Below the pieces are notes generated by a model. The model made no database searches and was not told where the DNA came from. It saw only the letters and a list, made by a program, of their open reading frames with translations. A program made the position numbers and the translations under genes. A stretch of 64,000 nucleotides of DNA, from the NCBI RefSeq assembly GCF_007859275.1, contig NZ_VOHC01000028.1, positions 124,001 to 188,000 on the forward strand, read 5' to 3'. This DNA comes from Planomicrobium sp. CPCC 101079. Lineage in GTDB: Bacteria; Bacillota; Bacilli; Bacillales_A; Planococcaceae. Below are positions 55,240 to 63,097 of this stretch, piece by piece (position 1 is the stretch's first letter; every line of letters begins with the position of its first letter).

Positions 55240-56232
55240 TTATTCACTAATCCGCAAAACAACTTTCCCGAATTGGCTCCCTTCCGATAAACGGTCGAAT
55301 GCCGCTTGGGCGTCTTCTAACGGAAAGACTTTATCGACAAGCGAATGCGTCCCATGCTGTTCGATATGCGCAAGCATGTCACGCAGTTCTTCCCTGCTGC
55401 CCATCGTCGATCCAAACAGCTGGTACTGGCCATAGAAAAATTGGCGAAGGTTGAAATCGACGTTGTCTTCGGTTGTTGCGCCGAAAATAACGATGCGCCC
55501 GCCTTTTTTCAATACTTCAAGCGAACGGTTAAAGGTTGCACGCCCTACGCTGTCAATGACGAGGTCAATGGTTTCTCCGGACAGTTCTGTTTTCCAGTCG
55601 CTTGCCGTATCGATGGCAATGTCAGCCCCTAACCGTTTCGCATGTGCCAGTTTTTCTTCACTTCGTGATGTCACAATGACTTTTGCGCCCGCATTTTTAG
55701 CAAATTGGATCAGGTAAGTGGCCACACCGCCGCCTGCTCCGGGAATAAACACGGTGTCCCCTTTTTTAACTTCTCCTTTTGTAAACAAAGCGCGATAGCC
55801 CGTCAACGCAGCCAGCGCCAAAGAGCCTGCTTCTTCCCATGACAAGTAGCCCGGCTTCGGCTCAACTTGCTCAGCTGCTACCACAACCTTCTCAGCGAAT
55901 GTTCCGTGGTCAGGCATACCAAGAATATCAAACTCTTCCGGCGGGGCATCACTGTTGTCATACCAGCGCAAAGCAGGATTTACAATCACTTCATCTCCCA
56001 CAGAAACGTCCGAGACTCCTTCACCAACCGATTCAACAATGCCAGCACCGTCTGATCCGATGATCAGCGCTTCCGGATGATTGCCATGGCGCCTTACTAA
56101 TCCTAGATCCCGGCGGTTTAACCCTGCTGTCCGAAGAGAAACGACAACTTCGCCAGCGCCCGCTTTCGGTTCTTCCATATCTTTAAGCTTCAATTCTCCA
56201 GATTCGATTACAAATGCTTTCACCTTTGACAT
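55240..56232 (-). CDS. zinc-independent alcohol dehydrogenase/quinone oxidoreductase (MDR superfamily)
   Basis: A 330-residue medium-chain reductase similar to B. subtilis YogA. The N-terminal GroES-like half has GLNRRDLGLVRRHGNHPEALIIGSDGAG and the Rossmann half VFIPGAGGGVATYLIQFAKNAGAKV. The cysteine cluster of the structural zinc site is missing, so it should be a zinc-free, NADPH-dependent quinone or enal reductase. Substrate not evident. Single gene. Confidence 0.87.
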   Translation of the reverse strand: MSKVKAFVIESGELKLKDMEEPKAGAGEVVVSLRTAGLNRRDLGLVRRHGNHPEALIIGSDGAGIVESVGEGVSDVSVGDEVIVNPALRWYDNSDAPPEEFDILGMPDHGTFAEKVVVAAEQVEPKPGYLSWEEAGSLALAALTGYRALFTKGEVKKGDTVFIPGAGGGVATYLIQFAKNAGAKVIVTSRSEEKLAHAKRLGADIAIDTASDWKTELSGETIDLVIDSVGRATFNRSLEVLKKGGRIVIFGATTEDNVDFNLRQFFYGQYQLFGSTMGSREELRDMLAHIEQHGTHSLVDKVFPLEDAQAAFDRLSEGSQFGKVVLRISE

Positions 56233-56272
56233 CCTCTCCTTTTTCGTTTTAGATTCCTGCTTATTTCAAGAT

Positions 56273-57190
56273 TTAAATGTATGTATTCTCATAAAGCATC
56301 AACTTTGTGTAGATCGTTTCAAGAATCGGAACAGCCACCTTGTGGTCGTTAGCTTTTTTTAGTAAATACCCTTGCAGATGATCCGCTTCAATCGGCAATG
56401 ACTTTTCCACGTCCCGCTGCATTGAAGATTTCATGCCAGCTGCCATTAGATTGATTTTTTCTATTTGTTCTTGTGCAATGGCTTCTTTGATCGGCGCGCC
56501 TATTTTAAACATAATGGCCGCAAGTTCTTCGATGAAAGCGGCAATTGTCCGCCGCCCCGTCTCCAGTTCACGAATCGGGCCGATCGGCGACTCCATTACG
56601 GTCGTAATCCCTGACATCGCAGTGATGAATAAATACTTATGCCACATATCCTGATTGATATTTTCACTGAAAACAATATCAGCTTTTGTGCCTTCAAATG
56701 CTTTTTGCAGTTTCATGATCCGTTCGGTCTTTTCTCCCGTCCGTTCTCCGTAAACAAGTTGGTTGATGGGACTCGTCTGGATGATTGCCCCGCTTTCATC
56801 AAGCGTCGATTCAATAAAGCATAAGCCACCAATAACCGCTCTATCGCCAAACGCGTCTATTAAAGTATCGATATGGGCAATGCCATTTAATAAAGGCAAG
56901 ATCATCGTCTCTTTTCCGACAAATGGACGCATGTCTTCAATCGCCCCTGAAAGCTGATAAGATTTTGTGGAAACAACCACCACATCAAAAGATTCGCCAG
57001 CATTTTCCGCTGTTATTAATTTTGGAGTCAAATGGCTGTCCCCGTTGACACTCGTAGTCCTCAATCCGGTTTCTTCAAGCTGTGCTTTACGTTTTTCACG
57101 CACCAAGAAAGTAACATTTTCACCTTTTTCAAGCAACCGGCCGCCAAAATAACCGCCGATTGCACCAGCACCTACAATAAGAATTTTCAT
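56273..57190 (-). CDS. 2-dehydropantoate 2-reductase-like protein
   Basis: A 305-residue ketopantoate reductase family protein. The NADP motif is ILIVGAGAIGGYFGG; WHKYLFITAMSGITTVMESPIGPI carries the catalytic lysine, and the C-terminal KSSMQRDVEKSLPIEADHLQGYLL the family's Ser/Glu region. PanE makes pantoate in CoA synthesis, but Bacillales often have several paralogues, and no panB/C genes lie nearby, so the true substrate is uncertain. ATG 57190 follows AAAGGAG. Confidence 0.85.
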   Translation of the reverse strand: MKILIVGAGAIGGYFGGRLLEKGENVTFLVREKRKAQLEETGLRTTSVNGDSHLTPKLITAENAGESFDVVVVSTKSYQLSGAIEDMRPFVGKETMILPLLNGIAHIDTLIDAFGDRAVIGGLCFIESTLDESGAIIQTSPINQLVYGERTGEKTERIMKLQKAFEGTKADIVFSENINQDMWHKYLFITAMSGITTVMESPIGPIRELETGRRTIAAFIEELAAIMFKIGAPIKEAIAQEQIEKINLMAAGMKSSMQRDVEKSLPIEADHLQGYLLKKANDHKVAVPILETIYTKLMLYENTYI

Positions 57191-57270
57191 CAACTTTTCT
57201 CCTTTTCATTGCCTGGGTTAATCTTCATTGTGGAGCAAGTTTTTAAATTGCGCCACAATTCTGCTCTTAT

Positions 57271-57301
57271 AAAAAAGCCCCTTAGCTTGCAAGGAGCTTT
57301 T
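57271..57301 (-). terminator. intrinsic terminator of the acyl-CoA dehydrogenase operon
   Basis: An 11-bp stem AAAAGCTCCTT / AAGGGGCTTTT with one G-U pair, followed on the minus strand by TTTATAAG, directly after the pseudogene. Confidence 0.8.
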
Positions 57302-57799
57302 ACGGTTTCAATATTAGTTTTCCAATGGCTTCTCTGCCTTGCAGCAAGCGATGCACGCTTTCCGCTTCTGCCAGCGAAAACACTCCGCCGATTGTCAGTT
57401 TTAGTTGTCCGCTATTCATATAACCCAGCAATTCTTCGAAACTTTGCTGGAACAGCTCCGGTTTGCGCATAATCTGGGGCAGAGCTACCGTGTGTTCAAA
57501 AGGGACACCATCAGGAAGCGCCGTCAAAGTTGCTTCATCGATTGCTGCATATTCCGCATAGCCGCCTGCTTCGATAAGCGCCATTGCCCGCATGCCGACC
57601 TTGAATTTTTTTACGTTGCTGCCTACCCCGACACCTACCCCCGCCACTTCAGAACCCGGCACATAGGGCAGTTCGGTGGGTACGACATATTGGCCTTCAC
57701 TTCGATAAGAACTTCATTTTCTGCCGGTTCCGGTTTATCAATATCCAAAAGCTTCAGCACTTCCGGACCGCCATATTCTTCGAACTTGATAGCTTTCAC
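57300..57799 (-). pseudogene. decayed NADPH:quinone oxidoreductase (MDR family)
   Basis: Remains of an MDR quinone reductase. From GTG 57799 (behind AAGGAGGAG) the frame reads the normal N-terminus (KAIKFEEYGGPEVLKLLDI to EVLIEVKAN), then shifts frame and meets a stop. The next block, YVVPTELPYVPGSEVAGVG, continues in another frame, and about 12 expected residues are missing between them. A second gap removes about 150 residues, nearly the whole NADPH-binding domain, before the C-terminal GVFSLAEAESVHRLLQGREAIGKLIL. The intact family is about 325 residues. It is the last unit of the fatty-acid operon, 12 bp after the acyl-CoA dehydrogenase stop. Confidence 0.85.
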
Positions 57800-57811
57800 C
57801 GCTTCTCCTCC

Positions 57812-59584
57812 TTAAACCACATACTGTTCAGCTTCAAGCATTCGCCTTGCGATATACCGCTTTGTTTGATGGCCGCCTTCTCGTTGCATGCGGCTAAGTT
57901 CTCCAATTACCGCCAAACTTGCTTCATGCAGTTGTTTTCCTGAAGCGATGCCTTGTATCAATTTTCGGGAAATCATTTCAACTGTCAATAGCGCATCGTC
58001 AACAAACGCTTTTGTCAACGCCACTTTTACCGCTTGTTCTTTCTCCTCGCCTTTGTGAAGCGCTTTTGCCGTCCGCAAGACAGTCGATTCCGCTGCAAAC
58101 AAAGTGATACCGATATCAGCCAGCTTCATGAGTGTTTCTTGTTCTTCCCCCAGAGCTTCCCCAAAAATCTCTGATGCCATGCCGGCTGTAAGCAGGAAAA
58201 CCCGGCGGATGGCGTGTACTGCTTCTATTTCCCGGGAAATCGAACCGATTGCTTCCACTTTCGGCAAGCGCATCTCAGCCAGCGCCTGACCCACTAAGCG
58301 CTCAAACGGAATAATCCCTTTAGCAGCTTGCTTCAGAAAATTACCCGGAATCAATAAACGGTTCACTTCATTTGTCCCTTCAAAAATCCGGTTGATGCGG
58401 GAATCCCGGTACATCTGCTCAATTTTATATTCTTTGATATAGCCGTATCCGCCGTGCAATTGCAATGCTTCATCGGCAATAAAATCCAACGTTTCAGAAC
58501 CGTACACTTTGCATGCAGCACATTCTGTTGCGTATTCCATCATCCGCTTGGCGATTAGTCCGTGGTCTTCCGATTCGTATAAGTCGCCAAGCGCTTCTTC
58601 CAAATAGCCGGCTGTCCGGTATTGAAGCGATTCAGCCGCATAGATCCGCAATGCCATATCGGCGATTTTTTCTTGGGTCGCTGTAAAATCAGCAATTGAT
58701 TTGCCGAACTGCCGGCGCTCTTTCACATATTTCAATGCCAGTTCCAGACCATATTTTGCGGCGCCCATGCAGGCCGAACCAAGATTATAGCGGCCAAGGT
58801 TCAATACGTTGAGCGCAATAACATGGCCTTTGCCAATTTCACCAAGCAAGTTTTGCGCCGGTACTTCGCAATCCTCAAAACTGACTGTCCGTGTCGAAGA
58901 GCCTTTAATGCCCATTTTCTGCTCTTCCACGCCGAGCGATAAACCGGGACAGTCTTTTTCCACGATAAAGGCGGTAAAATCGGTGCCATTCACTTTAGCG
59001 TAGACAATAAAAGTATCTGAAAAAGCGGCATTGGTGATAAACATCTTAGTCCCGTTCAATATGTAATGGGTCCCGGCTTCATTAAGCCTTGCCGTCGTTT
59101 TAACAGATAAAGCGTCCGATCCCGCTCCTGGCTCGGTCAGGCAATAAGCGCCGATCCAGTCGCCTGATACCATTTTCGGCAAATACTTTTCTTTTTGGGC
59201 GGCTGTGCCAAAATATGTTATTGGCAATGTCGCAATGCACGTATGGTTGGACTGGGCGACGCCATAGCCCCCGGCTGAACCGAGTGATTCACCGACCAAG
59301 CCTTTGCTGACCTTGTCCAAGCCGAGACCCCCATAAGTTTCGGGAATGCTGTGTCCTAAGAGGCCTAAATCACCCGCTTTTTTTAACAGCATTTTGACCA
59401 ATTGAAAATCCTGCTGTTCGATGGCCTCGTTATTCGGCCGTATTTCGCTTTCCAGAAAACGCTTTGCTGTTTTGGCGATCAGCTGGTGTTCATCGGTAAA
59501 ATCTTCTGGAGTAAAAATGCTTTCCGCCTTTGTTGAACTATAGAGAAAACTTGCTCCGCTATAAGTGAACGTTTTACGTTCCAT
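57812..59584 (-). CDS. acyl-CoA dehydrogenase (FadE-like)
   Basis: FAD enzyme of beta-oxidation, 590 residues, the size of Bacillus FadE (about 594). Recognised blocks: GLLGHSIPETYGGLGLDKVS, GAYCLTEPGAGSDALSVKTTA (flavin-binding signature), the substrate-binding ERRQFGKSIADFTATQEKIADM, and ALQLHGGYGYIKEYKIEQMYRD with RINRIFEGTNEVNR carrying the catalytic Glu region. A 180-residue C-terminal extension is typical of this group. The gene overlaps the thioesterase stop by 11 bp; ATG 59584 follows GGAGG. Third gene of the operon SDR - thioesterase - acyl-CoA dehydrogenase. Confidence 0.93.
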   Translation of the reverse strand: MERKTFTYSGASFLYSSTKAESIFTPEDFTDEHQLIAKTAKRFLESEIRPNNEAIEQQDFQLVKMLLKKAGDLGLLGHSIPETYGGLGLDKVSKGLVGESLGSAGGYGVAQSNHTCIATLPITYFGTAAQKEKYLPKMVSGDWIGAYCLTEPGAGSDALSVKTTARLNEAGTHYILNGTKMFITNAAFSDTFIVYAKVNGTDFTAFIVEKDCPGLSLGVEEQKMGIKGSSTRTVSFEDCEVPAQNLLGEIGKGHVIALNVLNLGRYNLGSACMGAAKYGLELALKYVKERRQFGKSIADFTATQEKIADMALRIYAAESLQYRTAGYLEEALGDLYESEDHGLIAKRMMEYATECAACKVYGSETLDFIADEALQLHGGYGYIKEYKIEQMYRDSRINRIFEGTNEVNRLLIPGNFLKQAAKGIIPFERLVGQALAEMRLPKVEAIGSISREIEAVHAIRRVFLLTAGMASEIFGEALGEEQETLMKLADIGITLFAAESTVLRTAKALHKGEEKEQAVKVALTKAFVDDALLTVEMISRKLIQGIASGKQLHEASLAVIGELSRMQREGGHQTKRYIARRMLEAEQYVV

Positions 59585-59996
59585 GCTGTCCCGCCTCCTT
59601 TGTTAAATGGTTTTCCAGTTCGCCCTTTAACTCGGCAGGCAATCTTTCGCCTTTTTGTTTCTCAAAATTGAAGTAGACAGCCCCCGCTTCCCCTTTGGCA
59701 ATCAATTCGCCCGTCTTTTCGTCCATAATTCGATGCACCATCATAAAACTTGAATTCCCAATCCTACTGATTCCCGTAATAACCTTTAAGCTTTGATTAA
59801 AATACCCTTGGCGGACAAAATCGCATTTAGCTGATATAAGGATAATTTTCCAATCAGCAATGTTTGTGCCTAGGCCAATTTTCTCGAAAAAGTCGGTACG
59901 TGCTTCTTCCAAATAGATAAAGTAGCTGATATTGCTGATATGTCCAAGTGCATCAGTTTCACTAAAACGCACTTTTATAGTTGTTTCATGGGCCAT
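59574..59996 (-). CDS. acyl-CoA thioesterase, hotdog (4HBT/YbgC-like)
   Basis: A 140-residue hotdog-fold thioesterase that hydrolyses acyl-CoA. The catalytic motif is RFSETDALGHISNISYFIYLEEAR with the 4HBT aspartate. The C-terminal half (MMVHRIMDEKTGELIAKGEAGAVYFN) fits the same family. GGAGAGGGAAG before ATG 59996. It overlaps the acyl-CoA dehydrogenase gene and belongs to the fatty-acid operon. Confidence 0.88.
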   Translation of the reverse strand: MAHETTIKVRFSETDALGHISNISYFIYLEEARTDFFEKIGLGTNIADWKIILISAKCDFVRQGYFNQSLKVITGISRIGNSSFMMVHRIMDEKTGELIAKGEAGAVYFNFEKQKGERLPAELKGELENHLTKEAGQHGT

Positions 59997-60056
59997 TTCT
60001 TCCCTCTCCTTCCTGGTTGCCGTGGGAAGGGCTCTGTTTCTCCATGCCGATTCCCC

Positions 60057-60830
60057 TTATATTGCGTGCATGCCGCCGTCTACAATGACCACATCTCCGG
60101 TGATATAATCCGACGCTTTTGAGGCCAAGAATAAAGCTGCGCCTTTTAAATCTTCATCTGTTCCGAACCGCTTAAGCGGCGTGTGTTCCAGAAGTTGCCG
60201 GCCGCCTCTTTCAATCAACACTTCCGACATTTTTGTAGGGAAAAATCCAGGAGCCAGCGCATTGACGTTAATATTATACTGGCCCCATTTCGCAGCGAGA
60301 TCTTTCGTGAACGTAATGACCGCGCCTTTGCTGGTGTTGTAGCCGATGGTGTCCATGAAACGGGGATCAATTCCCCCAAGACCGGCGACAGAAGCGATAT
60401 TAATGATTTTCCCGCCGCCTTGTTTAATCATTGTTTCTCCTACTTCGCGGCTCATCAAAAACGTGCCGTTGACATTGACATCCATAACCTTTTGCCAGGC
60501 TTCAAACGGCATTTCCAAAACAGGCGCTCCCCAAGTGGCACCGGAATTGTTTACTAAAATATCGACTGCCCCAAATTCCGTTATTGTTTGCTGCACCACA
60601 TTTTTCACATCTTCCGGATTGGTGACATCACAAGCAAGCGCCAATGAACGTACACCTTTTTCTTTCAGCTTATCGCTCATTTCCCGGCACGCTTCAATCT
60701 TTCTCGAACAAATGACTACGTTAGCCCCTGCCTCCGCGAATCCTTCAGCAATTTGGGCGCCAAGTCCGCGGCCTCCTCCTGTTACGATTGCTGTTTTGCC
60801 ATCTAGCCTAAACAAATCCATTACGTTCAT
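60057..60830 (-). CDS. classical SDR oxidoreductase
   Basis: A 257-residue short-chain dehydrogenase. NAD(P) motif TGGGRGLGAQIA, NNSGATWGAP near 90, catalytic Ser-Tyr-Lys in IINIASVAGLGG and YNTSKGAVITF, and DYITGDVVIVDGG at the end. In this operon it may act as a 3-hydroxyacyl-CoA or 3-oxoacyl reductase (inference). ATG 60830 is 6 nt after GGAGGAGG. It is the first gene; an 18-bp dyad lies upstream. Confidence 0.87.
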   Translation of the reverse strand: MNVMDLFRLDGKTAIVTGGGRGLGAQIAEGFAEAGANVVICSRKIEACREMSDKLKEKGVRSLALACDVTNPEDVKNVVQQTITEFGAVDILVNNSGATWGAPVLEMPFEAWQKVMDVNVNGTFLMSREVGETMIKQGGGKIINIASVAGLGGIDPRFMDTIGYNTSKGAVITFTKDLAAKWGQYNINVNALAPGFFPTKMSEVLIERGGRQLLEHTPLKRFGTDEDLKGAALFLASKASDYITGDVVIVDGGMHAI

Positions 60831-60865
60831 TGTCTGCCTCCTCCGTTTCCTTAGACACCGGTTAC

Positions 60866-60883
60866 ATACCGACTAGTTGGTAT
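60866..60883. promoter_or_regulatory. 18-bp dyad ATACCGACTAGTTGGTAT upstream of the fatty-acid operon
   Basis: Both halves match except for one position each (G/T). The form ATACC-ACTAGT-GGTAT is of the type bound by TetR-family lipid regulators. It lies 36-53 bp before the operon's first start codon. No regulator gene is adjacent. Confidence 0.55.
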
Positions 60884-60980
60884 TTTCTAAATACTTAAAC
60901 AATATGTTAACGCTTTCATAATAGGAATGCAACACGCCAAATTTTTTTGCAGCAGGCATTTGCCCATTTCTAAAACAAAA

Positions 60981-61015
60981 ATGGCCTTCAAGTTCAATTG
61001 CAACTTGAGGGCCAT
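60981..61015 (-). terminator. intrinsic terminator after the 51-residue protein gene
   Basis: A 14-bp stem (60981-60994 with 61002-61015, one G-U pair), followed on the minus strand by TTTTTGTTTTAG. Confidence 0.8.
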
Positions 61016-61022
61016 CTAATGT

Positions 61023-61178
61023 TCATTTTTCTGCGTCGTCTTTTTCACCTTGGTCATCCTGCTCTTTTCCGGCTTGGTCCGCTTTTTTAAAATCGTCGGC
61101 ATAGTTCACCTTTTGTGCCGCCTTCAAATCCAACTCATCTTTTGCCAGTTGTTCATGTGGCTCTTTGTTATTGCTCAT
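61023..61178 (-). CDS. small hydrophilic protein, 51 residues
   Basis: Starts MSNNKEPHEQLAKDELDLKA and is rich in K, D, E and Q with a GKEQDDQGEKDDAEK tail; likely disordered, similar in feel to YfhD-type or stress-associated small proteins but not assigned. AAAGGAGG before the ATG and a terminator 7 bp past the stop make the gene convincing. A sigmaB-like element lies about 105 bp upstream. Confidence 0.65.
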   Translation of the reverse strand: MSNNKEPHEQLAKDELDLKAAQKVNYADDFKKADQAGKEQDDQGEKDDAEK

Positions 61179-61280
61179 GTAATATGCCTCCTTTCATATG
61201 TACGGTTGTCTACTTCTCCAAAAGAAATGCCTAACGGAACACGTTTTCCAACTTTCTTTCCACGCTCCGTTTCAATTTGT

Positions 61281-61305
61281 TTTCCCGTTCAACAAGACAC
61301 TAAAC
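61281..61305 (-). promoter_or_regulatory. possible sigmaB promoter of the 51-residue protein gene
   Basis: Minus-strand GTTTAG (61300-61305), 13-bp spacer, GGGAAA (61281-61286), within the GTTTAA / GGGWAW pattern. Confidence 0.4.
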
Positions 61306-61325
61306 AAGAGATTTCGTTCCACTTT

Positions 61326-62288
61326 TCAATCCTTGGGCAGATGCGGCAAAAACAGTTCCATTTGCCGCAAGTCCACATTTCCTCCAGATAAAATTGCGGC
61401 AATATTTTTATCAGCCATCTCGAGTTTGCCAGAAAGTATAGCGGCGGCCGCCACCGCACTGGAAGGCTCAATCAGCTGCTTTGTCCGCTCGGCCATAAAT
61501 TGGAATGCTTCTTTGATTTCTTCTTCTGCCACCAAAATGATTCCGTCCAAATGCTTCTGTAAAATCGGGAATGTCAAATCACCTGGCTGTGAAGTCCGCA
61601 ACCCATCTGCAATTGTCGCCGTCCCTTGAATCGCTGTGATTCTATTGTTCTTAAGTGATAAGTACGTATCATTAGCGAATTCCGGTTCGGCAGCAATCAC
61701 CTTTACATTCGGCTGAGCAGCTTTGACGGCTGTCAATATGCCGGCGATTAATCCGCCTCCTCCAACGGGAACCACAATGGCGTCCACTTCCGGCACTTGA
61801 TCGAGCAGTTCCAGCCCAACCGTGCCTTGGCCAGCGATAATGTGCGGATGGTCATAAGGCGGCACATAAAAGCCATTGTTTTCCCCAGCGAGCTGGACCG
61901 CTTTCGGGATTCGCTCAGCAGATGTGGTACCGCAATACACCACTTCCCCCTTGTACGCTTTAATGGCTGCAACCTTCGCGCGGTTTGCGTCTTCTGGAAC
62001 GACAATAATTGCAGGAATGCCCAATTCAGCAGCTATATATGCTACAGCCTGGCCATGGTTGCCGGATGAAGCCGCCGTGACAAGACGGGCTCCTTCCTTA
62101 ACTGCTTGTATGACCGCATTTGCAGCGCCGCGCAATTTAAAAGAGCCGGTTTTTTGAAGATGTTCTGATTTGAGATAAATGCGATTTCCACTTTTTTCAT
62201 CCAGTAAAGCTGAAGTTAAAACCGGTGTTTGATGAATGATGCCTTTCAGTTCCTGCTGCGCTTTTTTTACATCATTTAGATTGACCAT
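61326..62288 (-). CDS. PLP-dependent threonine/serine dehydratase, short form
   Basis: A 320-residue fold-type II PLP enzyme that deaminates L-threonine to 2-oxobutyrate (or serine to pyruvate, or racemises serine). The PLP lysine lies in KTGSFKLRGAANAV, and the phosphate-binding loop is VPVGGGGLIAGI. The C-terminal ACT-like regulatory domain of biosynthetic IlvA is absent, so this is the catabolic (TdcB) or serine-racemase-like group. ATG 62288 follows AAGGAGG. Single gene. Confidence 0.9.
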   Translation of the reverse strand: MVNLNDVKKAQQELKGIIHQTPVLTSALLDEKSGNRIYLKSEHLQKTGSFKLRGAANAVIQAVKEGARLVTAASSGNHGQAVAYIAAELGIPAIIVVPEDANRAKVAAIKAYKGEVVYCGTTSAERIPKAVQLAGENNGFYVPPYDHPHIIAGQGTVGLELLDQVPEVDAIVVPVGGGGLIAGILTAVKAAQPNVKVIAAEPEFANDTYLSLKNNRITAIQGTATIADGLRTSQPGDLTFPILQKHLDGIILVAEEEIKEAFQFMAERTKQLIEPSSAVAAAAILSGKLEMADKNIAAILSGGNVDLRQMELFLPHLPKD

Positions 62289-62428
62289 AGCTTCCCTCCT
62301 TTATGGAAGCCATTTTAACACAAATAGTCTGATAATTTCGTTATTTGAACCATATATTCCTACTGCCGTTGAAGAAAGTGACCCTTTCACATGGTAAACT
62401 ATCCTTATACAGGAAAGGGGCGGCTGCT

Positions 62429-62986
62429 ATGCTGAAACGTTTAGTGATCACTGGATACAAGCAACATGAATTAGGCATATTCGATGATAAAAACCCTGGA
62501 GTCCGCTTTATTAAAAAAGCACTGGAAAACCGTCTGCGCTCGCTGCTTGACGAAGGGCTTGAATGGGTAATTTTGAGTGGTCAGCTTGGTGTCGAAACCT
62601 GGGCGGCTGAAGTCGTAATAGAGATGAAAAAGGAATTCCCGGATTTAAAGTATGCCGTGCTTACTCCTTTTCTCGAACAAGAAAAGAATTGGAACGAAAC
62701 CAAGCAGGAAAAGTACCGGTCAATTGTTGAACAAGCAGATTTTCATCGCAGTTTGACAAACAAACCCTATGAAGCACCATGGCAGTTTATCGAAAAGAAT
62801 AAGTTTTTCCTTCGAAATTCCGATGGCATTCTGATTGTCTATGATGAAGAAACAGACGGCTCACCCAAATTTATCAAACAAGAAGCGGACCGCTATGCTG
62901 AAAAAGCGGATTATGCGGTACTGACAATTACTGCAGATGACCTCCGCGTCGTGACGGAAGAAGAACAACTGGATGAGTGGGGATGA
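62429..62986 (+). CDS. ypsA: YpsA/UPF0398 (DUF1273) family protein
   Basis: A 185-residue protein of the SLOG/Rossmann superfamily, with RLVITGYKQHELGIFDDKNPG, WVILSGQLGVETWAAEV and SDGILIVYDEETDGSPKF as in B. subtilis YpsA, which has been linked to cell division control and growth inhibition; a nucleotide-derived ligand is suspected. ATG 62429 lies behind AGGAAAGGGG. Single gene with terminator. Confidence 0.92.
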   Translation: MLKRLVITGYKQHELGIFDDKNPGVRFIKKALENRLRSLLDEGLEWVILSGQLGVETWAAEVVIEMKKEFPDLKYAVLTPFLEQEKNWNETKQEKYRSIVEQADFHRSLTNKPYEAPWQFIEKNKFFLRNSDGILIVYDEETDGSPKFIKQEADRYAEKADYAVLTITADDLRVVTEEEQLDEWG

Positions 62987-63015
62987 TCAATCAGGCCAAT
63001 AAGCGCCTGATTGAT
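62986..63015 (+). terminator. intrinsic terminator of ypsA
   Basis: An 11-bp stem ATCAATCAGGC / GCCTGATTGAT followed by a T run. Confidence 0.85.
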
Positions 63016-63097
63016 TTTTTTGACATTTGACTAAGTTAGCTGCCTTCGGTAACCTTAAAGAATTGTCTTTAGCAAAACGCACTACGAGGAGGAATTT

